From CAZOOA01 sp964581355 (GTDB taxonomy: Bacteria; Bacillota; Dethiobacteria; DTU022; UBA8154), in NCBI GenBank assembly GCA_964581355.1, contig CAZOOA010000035.1, positions 1 through 26,796 of the forward strand: a stretch of DNA of 26,796 nucleotides, written 5' to 3'. Under the pieces are notes generated by a model, which was not told the DNA's origin, did no database searches, and saw only the letters and a program-made list of their open reading frames with translations. Below, piece after piece: positions 1 to 7,718 of the stretch (positions within the stretch are counted from its first letter, which is position 1; each line of letters opens with the position of its first letter). Made by a program: the position numbers and the translations under genes.

Positions 1-32
1 CAGCACCAGCACCAGCACCAGCACCAGCACCA
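1..32. repeat. Hexanucleotide tandem repeat (CAGCAC)n at window edge
   Basis: Five perfect copies of CAGCAC plus a partial sixth begin at the first base, so the array probably continues upstream. It lies just before the folP ribosome binding site and is followed directly by the 14-bp palindrome at 32-45. Whether it is the tail of an upstream gene cannot be seen. Confidence 0.8.
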
Positions 33-45
33 AATACCGGTATTT
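32..45. promoter_or_regulatory. Perfect 14-bp palindrome AAATACCGGTATTT
   Basis: The sequence reads the same on both strands and sits 9 nt before the Shine-Dalgarno AAGGAGG (54-60) of folP. It could be an operator or a short hairpin in the mRNA leader. Only the symmetry is seen; a role is inferred. Confidence 0.3.
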
Positions 46-70
46 ACCTGATCAAGGAGGAGGAGTACTT

Positions 71-1252
71 TTGTGTCCCACAGCCAGGCTGCTCAGTTTA
101 AAAGATAAGCAGGATATCCGCCGGGAGATGAAAAAAATCAAGGTAGACCCGGCAGGGATCAGCATTATGGAACCCAAGAACCGTTTTTTTACCATCAAGG
201 TCAGCCGTCTTCCACTCAAAGCGGCCTTGCTGTTGAAACAGGAGATGCTTTCCAGGGGTGGGGAGGCAGCTCTGCCCCGGGATACCATTTCTTTAACCAT
301 GGACAAGGTGGACACTATCCTTGCCGGGACCAAAAAGCATTACCTGGAACTGGTCAAAAAATTAAAGGCGCAGCCTTTTGGGCTGCCAGCCTTGGCCGAC
401 GAGATCATTCGGGTGATCCAGAACACGGAAAAGAAAAAGACAGAACTGGTGGTGGGAGGGCACCACCTGCCCCTGGGAAAGCGAACCCTGGTCATGGGGA
501 TTTTGAATGTAACGCCGGATTCTTTTTCTGACGGGGGGCAGTTCGACCGTCTGGACTTGGCGATTCAGCAGGCCGTGAAGATGGCCCGGGAGGGGGCAGA
601 TATCATCGATGTGGGTGGAGAATCCACCCGTCCGGGGCACCAGCCCATTTCCCCTGAAGATGAGTTGTCCCGGGTGCTGCCGGTGATAGAAAAACTCAAA
701 AGCGAGCTGGATATACCCGTATCCATCGATACGCATAAGGCTGCGGTAGCCAAGGAAGCTCTAAAAGCAGGAGCGGATATGGTCAACGATATCTGGGGAT
801 TGAAAGCTGACGAGGAGATGGCTCCTGTAGTCTCTTCTTTCCACGTCCCTTTGTGTGTCATGCATAACCGCAAAAATGCTGTTTATGAAGACTTGATGGA
901 TGACATCATTTCCGATTTGCGGGAGAGTATAGCTCTAGCCGACGGGGCCGGCATAGACCTGGAACGGGTCATCATCGATCCCGGGATCGGCTTTGCCAAG
1001 AACCTGGAAGAAAACCTGGAAGTGATGGACAGGCTGGAAGAGCTGCAGGCCCTGGGACATCCTGTTTTGCTGGGCACTTCCCGCAAGTCGATGATCGGGA
1101 AAACGCTGGATGTTCCCATGGAGGAACGATTGGAAGGTACGGCAGCGACTGTGACGGCAGGGATTCTCAAAGGGGCCGATATCATCCGTGTTCATGAGGT
1201 AAAAGAAATGAAAAGGGTGGCGCAAATGACCGATGCCATGGTGCGAAGATGA
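71..1252 (+). CDS. folP: Dihydropteroate synthase with N-terminal extension
   Basis: Condenses 6-hydroxymethyl-7,8-dihydropterin diphosphate with p-aminobenzoate to give 7,8-dihydropteroate in cytosolic folate synthesis. The TIM-barrel core occupies about residues 125-393 and shows the family motifs: GILNVTPDSFSDGG (143-156), GADIIDVGGESTRPG (175-189), SIDTHKA (218-224), ND at 239-240, CVMH (262-265), IIDPGIGFAKN (301-311), GTSRKS (335-340) and RVHEV (373-377). The first ~120 residues are an additional domain not present in the ~280-residue classical enzyme; I believe similar long forms occur in other Clostridia, and its function is unknown to me. The start is TTG at 71, preceded by AAGGAGGAGGAG with a short spacer. 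The stop overlaps the folB start (ATGA), which indicates translational coupling. Confidence 0.96.
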   Translation: MCPTARLLSLKDKQDIRREMKKIKVDPAGISIMEPKNRFFTIKVSRLPLKAALLLKQEMLSRGGEAALPRDTISLTMDKVDTILAGTKKHYLELVKKLKAQPFGLPALADEIIRVIQNTEKKKTELVVGGHHLPLGKRTLVMGILNVTPDSFSDGGQFDRLDLAIQQAVKMAREGADIIDVGGESTRPGHQPISPEDELSRVLPVIEKLKSELDIPVSIDTHKAAVAKEALKAGADMVNDIWGLKADEEMAPVVSSFHVPLCVMHNRKNAVYEDLMDDIISDLRESIALADGAGIDLERVIIDPGIGFAKNLEENLEVMDRLEELQALGHPVLLGTSRKSMIGKTLDVPMEERLEGTAATVTAGILKGADIIRVHEVKEMKRVAQMTDAMVRR

Positions 1253-1620
1253 GTGCTTGCAGGGACTGCATAGTTCTAAAGGGACTGGCTTTTTATGCCT
1301 ACCACGGCGCTCTGCCCGAGGAAAGGCGCCTGGGCCAGACGTTTTTGGTGAACCTGGAACTTTTTTTGGATTTAAAACAGGCCGGCCAGACGGATAACCT
1401 GGAGGATACAATCAACTATGCCCAGATTTATGACCGGGTTCGGCAGATCATGGAAGGCCCGGACCATCATTTGCTGGAATCTTTGGCGGAAAAAATCGCC
1501 GGCGAAGTTCTCGCAGCCCCGGTTCAGGGGGTTCGTGTGGAAATTCAAAAGCCCGCTCCCCCGATTGAGGCCAGCTTGTCTTATGTGGCGGTACAGATCC
1601 AAAGGGGGCTTGTCCCTTGA
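1249..1620 (+). CDS. folB: Dihydroneopterin aldolase
   Basis: Converts 7,8-dihydroneopterin to 6-hydroxymethyl-7,8-dihydropterin and glycolaldehyde, the step that supplies FolK. The 123-residue length fits the family. The N-terminal block LKGLAFYAYHGALPEE (10-25), the LLESLAEKIA block (75-84) containing the pterin-anchoring Glu, and the C-terminal VEIQKPAPPI (97-106) with the conserved Lys are all present. The ATG overlaps the folP stop by four bases and the stop overlaps the folK start by four bases, so the three folate genes form a tightly coupled operon. The start is fixed by this overlap and by the family-typical beginning. Confidence 0.96.
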   Translation: MSACRDCIVLKGLAFYAYHGALPEERRLGQTFLVNLELFLDLKQAGQTDNLEDTINYAQIYDRVRQIMEGPDHHLLESLAEKIAGEVLAAPVQGVRVEIQKPAPPIEASLSYVAVQIQRGLVP

Positions 1621-2123
1621 ATCAGGCCTATGTTTCCGCCGGTTCCAACTTGGGCGACCGCTTGGAATACATCAAAAAATCCCTGTACCTGCTTCAGGTG
1701 CAGGAAGGCATCCAAATCAATCGTCTGTCCTCTTTTTATGAGACCGCTCCCGTAGGTTACCTGGACCAGGGAAAGTTTATCAATGCGGTGTTTTTCCTGG
1801 AGACAGTCTACCCGCCCCACCAGCTGCTCAAGGTCCTCCAGGAGGTGGAGTTTCGCCTGGAGAGAGAACGGACCATCCGCTGGGGTCCCCGAACCGTGGA
1901 TTTGGACATGCTTTTTTATAAGGATTTGGTCCTGGATGATGCGGAATTAATCCTGCCCCATCCCCGCTTGACGGAAAGGGCCTTTGTCCTGGTTCCCCTG
2001 GTTGAAATTGCTCCTTTGCTGCGGCATCCCCTGACAGGGAAAAGCGCTTCCCAGCACCTGGATGAGTTGGATCAAGGAGATAAAGAGGGCGTGGTAAGGC
2101 TTGAGCTTGAAGATAGGGGATAG
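1617..2123 (+). CDS. folK: 2-amino-4-hydroxy-6-hydroxymethyldihydropteridine pyrophosphokinase
   Basis: Transfers pyrophosphate from ATP to 6-hydroxymethyl-7,8-dihydropterin, making the FolP substrate. The 168-residue protein has AYVSAGSNLGDR (4-15), FYETAPVG (40-47), the ERTIRWGPRTVDLDML block (84-99) with the catalytic Arg and the two metal-binding Asp residues, and LPHPRLTERAFVLVPL (113-128). The start is TTG at 1617, overlapping the folB TGA (TTGA). No clear Shine-Dalgarno precedes it, as expected for a coupled start. It is the last folate gene; a 133-bp intergenic stretch separates it from the TRAP transporter. Confidence 0.95.
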   Translation: MNQAYVSAGSNLGDRLEYIKKSLYLLQVQEGIQINRLSSFYETAPVGYLDQGKFINAVFFLETVYPPHQLLKVLQEVEFRLERERTIRWGPRTVDLDMLFYKDLVLDDAELILPHPRLTERAFVLVPLVEIAPLLRHPLTGKSASQHLDELDQGDKEGVVRLELEDRG

Positions 2124-2147
2124 TTTGGACCAAAAGAAGACTGATCA

Positions 2148-2161
2148 GGCTTTCGAAAGCC
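2148..2161. promoter_or_regulatory. Perfect palindrome GGCTTTCGAAAGCC between folK and dctP
   Basis: A 14-bp perfect dyad lies 25 bp after the folK stop and about 95 bp upstream of dctP. It could be an operator for the TRAP genes or part of a weak hairpin. No flanking T-run marks it as a terminator. Confidence 0.3.
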
Positions 2162-2190
2162 ATTACAGGGGTGGAAGCCTGGGGTGAGGA

Positions 2191-2209
2191 GCAAAAAGCA
2201 CTGCTTTGC
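2191..2209 (+). terminator. Weak hairpin, possible folate operon terminator
   Basis: GCAAA and GC pair with GC and TTTGC around a short loop with a two-base bulge, followed by only TTTC. The position after folK fits a terminator, but the stem is short and the T-tract poor. Confidence 0.2.
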
Positions 2210-2256
2210 TTTCGGCACTTCATCCTTCTGACCCTTGAAAGGAGTTCAGGTATTTA

Positions 2257-3333
2257 ATGGTTAAAAATGAAAAAGTGGCAGCTGCTTTGGTTTTCCTGTT
2301 GACATTGCTGCTAATTATGGGCTGCTCCCCGGGCCAGGAGGGGACGGAAGGTGAGCCAAAAGGGGAGATATATGAATTCAGCCTGGCCCACTTTCAACCG
2401 GCAACTCACCCGGTGGAAACAGTCCTGATCCAGGGCTGGATCGAGGCCATAGAAGAAGCTACAGACGGCCGGGTGCAGATCACCAGCTTTCCAGGTGAAA
2501 CCCTGCTTCCCGGAACGGAAATTTATGAAGGGGTCGTGGATGGAGCTGCTGATATCGGGCATTCCGCTTATGCCTACACCCGGGGATGCTTTCCGGTAAT
2601 GGAGTCTTTCCTGGTTCCCGGAATCCCTTACAGCAATGCCATGGTAGCCGACCGTGTTGCTATGGCAGGGATCGAGAAACTTGAGCCCGGGGAACTACAG
2701 GAGGTAAAACATCTTTTTACCTTCAGCACAGGACGCGGAGACCTGTTGATGCAGCAACCCCTAAAAGAATTGGAAGACTTAAGCGGTGTGGAAATCGGGG
2801 TCACGGCCGGACAGTTTGCCGAAGCGGTCCGGCTTTTGGGTGCAACAGGTTCCGTTTTTACCATGCCGGAACACTACGAAGTGATCTCCAGGGGGATGAC
2901 CCAGGGTGTCCTGGCCCCTATGGAAGTGCTGAGAAGCTTTCGGATTGCTGAAGTGACCGGGTATGTGACACAGACCCCTTTTCTTTACAACCAGCTGCTT
3001 TTCATGGTCATGAACCAGGAAAAATGGGATGCTCTCCCCCCCGATCTTCAAAGGACCATAGAGGAAGTGACCGGGGATTACTATGAAGAAGTAGTTGCCG
3101 GCTTCTACGACCGGCTCAATGAAGAAGTTTTGGACTGGATTGAAGAGGAGGGGCTGGATTTGGAGATCATCACCCTTTCGGAAGAAGAGGCAGAACGCTG
3201 GAAAGATCGATTGGACCCTATCCTGGAAGAACACAAAACCTACCTGGAGGAAAAAGGCCTGCCGGGAGAGGACATCATGGAGACGGTCCTGGAGTTGGCT
3301 GATGAATACAACCAGCTTTATGGAAATAGGTAA
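2257..3333 (+). CDS. dctP: TRAP transporter substrate-binding lipoprotein (DctP family)
   Basis: Extracytoplasmic solute receptor of a tripartite ATP-independent periplasmic transporter; it delivers an organic-acid-type ligand to DctQM. Residues 1-23 form a lipoprotein signal peptide with hydrophobic core 7-21 and lipobox IMGC (Cys23), so the mature protein is membrane-anchored, as expected in a Gram-positive-type cell. The mature part begins with the family pattern SLAHFQPATHPV and contains GRVQITSFPGETL. The 358-residue length is typical. The ATG at 2257 follows AAAGGAG with about 12 nt spacing. dctQ and dctM follow at once. The ligand cannot be deduced, and the binding Arg was not identified with confidence. 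Confidence 0.92.
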   Translation: MVKNEKVAAALVFLLTLLLIMGCSPGQEGTEGEPKGEIYEFSLAHFQPATHPVETVLIQGWIEAIEEATDGRVQITSFPGETLLPGTEIYEGVVDGAADIGHSAYAYTRGCFPVMESFLVPGIPYSNAMVADRVAMAGIEKLEPGELQEVKHLFTFSTGRGDLLMQQPLKELEDLSGVEIGVTAGQFAEAVRLLGATGSVFTMPEHYEVISRGMTQGVLAPMEVLRSFRIAEVTGYVTQTPFLYNQLLFMVMNQEKWDALPPDLQRTIEEVTGDYYEEVVAGFYDRLNEEVLDWIEEEGLDLEIITLSEEEAERWKDRLDPILEEHKTYLEEKGLPGEDIMETVLELADEYNQLYGNR

Positions 3334-3373
3334 AAGGTGGAGTTTTTCTTTCGTCGAACGATGCGGCGGTTCT

Positions 3374-3389
3374 CCTCCATTCAAGGAGG
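3374..3389 (+). promoter_or_regulatory. Hairpin that would bury the dctQ ribosome binding site
   Basis: CCTCC (3374-3378) is exactly complementary to GGAGG (3385-3389), the Shine-Dalgarno of the likely dctQ start at 3400, with a six-base loop. Ribosomes finishing dctP 40 nt upstream could open it, which would couple the two genes. This is inferred from base pairing only. Confidence 0.35.
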
Positions 3390-3399
3390 CCTAGTCACG

Positions 3400-3885
3400 G
3401 TGGAATGGTTTAAAAATGCCATTGTCCAGGTTACAAAATCTATGGATGTCATTGCCCGGGTGCTGTTCCTGCTGATTATGCTGCTGGTGGTGGGCAATGT
3501 AATTTTTCGCATGTTCGGTCGGCCGTTTGATGGTTCTTATGAGTGGGTCGGCTTTATGATGGGGACGGCGATCAGCTTTTCTCTGGCCTACTGTGCCCTG
3601 CGTGAAGGGCACATAGCCATCGGCATTTTGGTGGAGCGCCTTGGCGGAAAAATTCGGCAGGCTGTCCTGTTGTTGGAGAAACTGCTTTCCTTCTTTTTCC
3701 TGGCCTTGACGGTGCGGATGATCCTTTTATATGGGAATCGCATGCTTGAAAGCGGCCATGTGGGAATGAATACCGGGGTGCCGCTTTATTACTTTGCCTA
3801 TATCATCGCTTTTGGCTTTTTGGTTTACTGCCTGGTTTTGATCTACAACCTGGTGGATGGGGCAGAAAAGATGATCAAACGATGA
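3400..3885 (+). CDS. dctQ: TRAP transporter small permease (DctQ family)
   Basis: Small membrane subunit linking DctP to the DctM channel. Chosen from GTG at 3400, which has AAGGAGG ten bases upstream and gives a 161-residue protein of normal length. An in-frame GTG at 3337 would add 21 residues but has a poor ribosome binding site. Four hydrophobic segments are visible, around ARVLFLLIMLLVVGNVIF, WVGFMMGTAISFSLAYCAL, LLLEKLLSFFFLALTVRMIL and YYFAYIIAFGFLVYCLVL. The loop sequence LREGHIAIGILVERL is typical of the family. The stop overlaps the dctM ATG (ATGA), as usual for dctQM pairs. Confidence 0.9.
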   Translation: MEWFKNAIVQVTKSMDVIARVLFLLIMLLVVGNVIFRMFGRPFDGSYEWVGFMMGTAISFSLAYCALREGHIAIGILVERLGGKIRQAVLLLEKLLSFFFLALTVRMILLYGNRMLESGHVGMNTGVPLYYFAYIIAFGFLVYCLVLIYNLVDGAEKMIKR

Positions 3886-5198
3886 GTCCGTTAACGATTG
3901 GAATAGCCGGGATTTTGCTGCTGTTGCTGCTGTTCTTCTTAAAAGTGCCCATCTCCGTTGCCATGATCCTGGTGGGGTACCTGGGCTACGGTGCCAGCAC
4001 CTCTTTTACCGCTGCCAACCGGGTCGTGGCCGGAGAAATCTACACCACATTTACTTCCTATTCTTTAAGCGTAATCCCCATGTTTGTCCTGATGGGTTTT
4101 TTGGGCTATCGTGCTGGCATTGGGGCACGCCTGTATTCCTTTGCTTATAAAGCCGTGGGTTTTTTGCCGGGTGGCCTGGCTATGGCCAGCCAGGTGGCTT
4201 GTGCCGTTTTCGGGGCCATTTGCGGTTCCAGCACGGCTACGACGGCGACTATTGGCTCCATTGCCATTCCCGAAATGAAGCGGTACGGTTACAGTGAGAA
4301 GCTGGCCACTGCCTCCATTGCAGCGGGTGGAGCCCTGGGAATCATGATCCCCCCCAGCGTTATCCTGGTCCTCTACGGTGTGGCCACAGAGCAGTCCATC
4401 GCCAGCCTGTTTTTGGCTGGTATTATTCCCGGCCTGCTATTAGCCCTGATGTATATGCTGGCCATCCTGGTCATTACCCTGCGGGAACCTTCCCTGGGTC
4501 CACCGGCTTCACGGGACTATCTCTCCTTGAACGAACTGTCCCGGTCTTTGGGCGGGGGACTGGGGGAGATCATGGCCGTTTTTTTGCTGTCCTTAGGCGG
4601 GCTTTTTGCCGGCTGGTTTACTCCAACAGAGGCTGGGGGGGTGGGGGTGGCAGGGATACTCCTGGTTATCCTGGTGCAAAAACAGCTGACCCTGGACGTG
4701 CTGAGCAATGCCCTCGCTGATGCCACCAGGACCTCGGCCATGATCCTGTTTTTAGTGGCCGGGGCAACCATCTTCGGGCGCTTCATCACTGTTACCCGGC
4801 TGCCTTTTGACCTGGCCCACTGGGCCGGCGCCCTGCCACTGCCTTCTTTTGCCGTTTTGCTGGTTATTTTGTGTATCTTTCTTGTTTTGGGCACGTTTAT
4901 CGATTCCATGCCCCTGATGCTGTTGACAGTGCCTATCTTTTTCCCCGTAGTGGTTAACACCCTGGGTTTTGACCCCATCTGGTTCGGCGTAATCATGGTC
5001 CTTGTGGTTACCATGGGCTGCATCACACCGCCTGTGGGAATTAATGTTTATGTAATCAAGGGGGTGGCAGAGGATGTGCCGCTGCACGTCATTTTTCAAG
5101 GTGTCTGGCCCTTTTTGGTGGCGGTTTTCCTTTGCTGTGTCCTGTTGATCATCTTTCCGCAGTTGGCTCTATTTTTACCCCAGGCGTTTAAAATGTGA
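3882..5198 (+). CDS. dctM: TRAP transporter large permease (DctM family)
   Basis: Twelve-helix ion-coupled channel of the TRAP transporter, probably using sodium. At 438 residues it has normal length. Diagnostic stretches are the N-terminal helix with LKVPISVAMILVGYLGY, the GAICGSSTATTATIGSIAIPEM loop split by Gly/Ser/Thr around residues 112-130, GGALGIMIPPS near residue 150 and the second half TRTSAMILFLVAGATIFGRF with MGCITPPVGINVYV. It overlaps dctQ by four bases. Its last 11 bases overlap the end of the convergent minus-strand CPBP gene, so no dedicated terminator fits between them. Confidence 0.94.
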   Translation: MSPLTIGIAGILLLLLLFFLKVPISVAMILVGYLGYGASTSFTAANRVVAGEIYTTFTSYSLSVIPMFVLMGFLGYRAGIGARLYSFAYKAVGFLPGGLAMASQVACAVFGAICGSSTATTATIGSIAIPEMKRYGYSEKLATASIAAGGALGIMIPPSVILVLYGVATEQSIASLFLAGIIPGLLLALMYMLAILVITLREPSLGPPASRDYLSLNELSRSLGGGLGEIMAVFLLSLGGLFAGWFTPTEAGGVGVAGILLVILVQKQLTLDVLSNALADATRTSAMILFLVAGATIFGRFITVTRLPFDLAHWAGALPLPSFAVLLVILCIFLVLGTFIDSMPLMLLTVPIFFPVVVNTLGFDPIWFGVIMVLVVTMGCITPPVGINVYVIKGVAEDVPLHVIFQGVWPFLVAVFLCCVLLIIFPQLALFLPQAFKM

Positions 5199-6501
5199 CC
5201 GCCTGGGGCAGAAAGAGCAGCAGGGTATGCAGGAGGGCAGACCCGAGGATATTGCGGCTTTTCAGGAAGACATAACACAAAAGCAGGGATAGACCGGGCA
5301 GGAAAAAAAACAGTTCCAGCTGCCGGGCCGGGTCTGCCAGGATTTCCGGGGAGCGGGTATAAATGACCAGGCAATAAAAACCGGTAACCAGGACTGGTGT
5401 TAGCAGCAGTCCTCCCCAGCGCCCGGTTGTCCGTTCCAGCAGGGTTTGGATAAAGCCCCGCCAGAACAGCTCCTTGGCCAGGCAGCAGGCGAAAAGCAGG
5501 CCGAATAGCGTCGCTCCCTGGGAAGCTGTGGCGACAGTCAGCCCCGTGGGGAACTTCAGGGCGGAAAAGAAGGTAATAACCAATACCAGGACCAGGGAAA
5601 CAATGATACTGCGCCAGATGTTTTGCCAGTTTACGCCGAATAGCTGCCGGGAGATCAGGTGTTTCCAGGCCAAAAGAACCAAAAAGATCATGATCCCGGC
5701 ATAGGTGGATAAGCTATAAAGATTAAAGTCCCTGCTCAGCGGTGGCAGTTCAAGATAGAGGTAGGCACCGTAAAGCAGCAGCAATGAAATAAGGGCAGCA
5801 GCAAATTCTCTCCACAAGGGGAAGGTTTTCAAGATGTGTAACATTGGTTTGGGGGTGGGAAGATCAAGGGTCAACATTTGGGCAAACAGCATGGCGATAA
5901 ACAGCTGCAGGCCAAAAAAAGACAACATCCAGAAACGATGTTCCGGGTCGATGGTTTCCGGGCCGTAAAGGGCCTGACCGTCTTTTTCCAGGTATGTATA
6001 TGTTTGCTCCTCTCCAGGAAGAAAAATTCGCTGGTGGCCGATGACTTCCACGGTCGGTAAAGTTACCAGCTGCCTGGCGGATAATGACAGGCGGCTGGCC
6101 GAGATGCGGTCGTCCACTGACAGAAAAAGAGTTTCGCCCTTTAGTTCCTGGAAGGTGTCATTATCCATGGTAATGAACCCTCCCGTTATGTCCAGGGTTT
6201 CCGTTTTGCCTGGCGTGAATGCGGCGCCATGTTCCGCCTGAAAAGTGATCCCGATAAAGTCATCGCGGTTATATACGGGGGCGATGACCGCTTCATCGGG
6301 CAGGTGCACCCGGTAATCTCCCCGGGCAAAATCCCAGGCTTCACTTTGATATATTTCCCGGAAATGAATCGACGGTGCAGGGGTGCCGATGCTGGAGGAG
6401 TGAAAAAAAGCAACGTAAAATGCAGCCAGGCACAGGGCAATAGCAGCGGCAAGCAGCAGGATGAAGTATGAAATGGGATTCAGCTTCAGGGGGGTTCGCA
6501 C
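5188..6501 (-). CDS. CPBP-family (type II CAAX protease-like) membrane protein with altered active site
   Basis: Predicted multi-pass membrane protein of 437 residues. An N-terminal membrane anchor (about 10-34) is followed by an extracytoplasmic domain of about 155 residues (35-190) and then several helices. The C-terminal region resembles the CPBP/ABI fold. The glutamate-arginine motif appears as AKELFWRG (342-349) where EExxxRG is expected, so the first Glu is Lys. The second-motif helix (GFYCLVIY, 374-381) has no His where FxxxH is usual. A His remains in GSALLH (420-425). Proteolysis is therefore doubtful; a divergent or non-catalytic role is possible. The start is GTG at 6501, with GGAGG eight bases upstream; ATG further upstream would add 63 non-family residues. 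Confidence 0.72.
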   Translation of the reverse strand: MRTPLKLNPISYFILLLAAAIALCLAAFYVAFFHSSSIGTPAPSIHFREIYQSEAWDFARGDYRVHLPDEAVIAPVYNRDDFIGITFQAEHGAAFTPGKTETLDITGGFITMDNDTFQELKGETLFLSVDDRISASRLSLSARQLVTLPTVEVIGHQRIFLPGEEQTYTYLEKDGQALYGPETIDPEHRFWMLSFFGLQLFIAMLFAQMLTLDLPTPKPMLHILKTFPLWREFAAALISLLLLYGAYLYLELPPLSRDFNLYSLSTYAGIMIFLVLLAWKHLISRQLFGVNWQNIWRSIIVSLVLVLVITFFSALKFPTGLTVATASQGATLFGLLFACCLAKELFWRGFIQTLLERTTGRWGGLLLTPVLVTGFYCLVIYTRSPEILADPARQLELFFFLPGLSLLLCYVFLKSRNILGSALLHTLLLFLPQAVTF

Positions 6502-6899
6502 AATAAAAACCTCCACCTTGGGATGTTTGGCTGTTATACGGCAGGTTTGACTTGAAGATGACTCTGCCGGTACGGTTGCAAGATTTATTCTGTTGGAGAT
6601 GACTATTGTCCAACGGAGCCGGCTGACTCCGGCCGACAGGGAAAGCGGCAGAACCTTCGCCCTGCTTTGCAGTTCCAACGTCAACTGCAAAAATGGCGCA
6701 TGTGCGTTTAAGCGTAAGTGTCTATCTTGTTCATTCGAGTTTTTTGTAGTAAATCCTGCTTTTTTGCAGAACGAGCAATAAAAATAAAATTGAAGAATAA
6801 AACCTCTTTTTTATTTAAGTAAAATGTAGTAAACTAAACTTAAAATTGTTCTGGTATCGGAAACCGGTCTTGGATGGAATAACAAAAGGGGTTGTCGGC
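6502..6899. other. Divergent intergenic region between CPBP gene and coaX
   Basis: No convincing gene is seen in these 398 bases. They hold a copy of a structured element (about 6610-6690) related to the one upstream of cas6, a perfect 8-bp hairpin at 6667-6690, and an AT-rich tract (about 6775-6850). That tract has promoter-like bases for coaX (TTGAAG at 6790 with AT-rich bases 16-17 nt later), too weak to call as a defined site. The 62-codon reading frame at 6593-6781 has no ribosome binding site or family signature. Confidence 0.5.
6615..6690. repeat. Structured element, copy A
   Basis: Shares the 15-mer CCGACAGGGAAAGCG (6633-6647), followed after three bases by GAACC, with copy B at 21780-21802. 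A short GC-rich stem (GCCGG 6618-6622 with CCGGC 6629-6633) precedes the core. An 8-bp stem TTGCAGTT (6667-6674) with AACTGCAA (6683-6690) follows it. Strand and function are unknown. Confidence 0.4.
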
Positions 6900-7676
6900 T
6901 TGCTACTCGCTATTGATGTCGGTAATACGAATATAATGTTGGGCGTGTACAAGGAAAACAAGCTTCAAACGTGGTGGAGAATCTCTACGAACCGAGAACA
7001 GACTGAGGATGAATACGGTGTCATTATTCGCAACTTGTTTCAGCAAAGCGGTTTGCAGGCAGAGTGTATCAGTGCCATGGTTATTTCCTCCGTGGTCCCC
7101 CCACTGCGCTACCCCCTGGAAAAGATGTCCCAAAAATATTTTAAAATCGATCCGATCATCGTTGGCCCCGGTGTAAAAACCGGTTTGAACATTTTAATGG
7201 ACAACCCCCGGGAAGTAGGCGCTGACCGGGTCGTAAATGCCGTTGCAGTTATTGAGCTATACGGAGGCCCGGCCGTTATCGTGGACTTTGGGACGGCGAC
7301 AACCTTTTGTGCTATTTCCGAAAAAGGAGATTACCTGGGTGGCGCTATTGCGCCTGGCATTGATATTTCGACGGAAGCGCTTTTTGCCAAAGCAGCCAAA
7401 CTGCCCCGTGTTGAGTTGGTGATGCCGGAGAAGATCATCGGGAAAAACACAACAACCAGTATCCAGTCGGGCATCGTCTACGGTTTTGTTGGCCAGGTTG
7501 ATGGTATTGTGCGGCGAATGATGCGAGAATTCTCCCAAAAGCCCCTGGTAATCGCTACGGGGGGGCTGGCTGGCCTGATTGCCCGGGAGTCGGAATCCAT
7601 TGAACAAGTGAACCACTTTTTAACCCTGGAAGGGCTGCGGATAATTTATGGAAAAAACGTGCCAAAAACCGTCTAG
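6900..7676 (+). CDS. coaX: Type III pantothenate kinase
   Basis: Phosphorylates pantothenate, the first step of coenzyme A synthesis, in the cytosol. Starting at TTG 6900 (AGGGG eight bases upstream) gives 258 residues, normal for CoaX, and places the phosphate-binding DVGNTN at residues 6-11. Other family blocks are GADR (107-110), VDFGTATT (128-135) with the catalytic Asp, and GGAIAPG (147-153). The longer reading frame from ATG 6846 adds 18 residues without homology. coaX is often next to birA or tetrahydrofolate genes in Clostridia; here the next gene, 42 bp away, is a methyltransferase-like protein, possibly co-transcribed. Confidence 0.95.
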   Translation: MLLAIDVGNTNIMLGVYKENKLQTWWRISTNREQTEDEYGVIIRNLFQQSGLQAECISAMVISSVVPPLRYPLEKMSQKYFKIDPIIVGPGVKTGLNILMDNPREVGADRVVNAVAVIELYGGPAVIVDFGTATTFCAISEKGDYLGGAIAPGIDISTEALFAKAAKLPRVELVMPEKIIGKNTTTSIQSGIVYGFVGQVDGIVRRMMREFSQKPLVIATGGLAGLIARESESIEQVNHFLTLEGLRIIYGKNVPKTV

Positions 7677-7718
7677 GAAAAAAGGTGCGCCGGGCTGTTC
7701 GTGGTGGGGGTTGGGCTC

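Noticed and set aside
6593..6781. 62-codon frame upstream of coaX
   Set aside because: Its coding part is mainly the repeated structured element, and it lacks a ribosome binding site.
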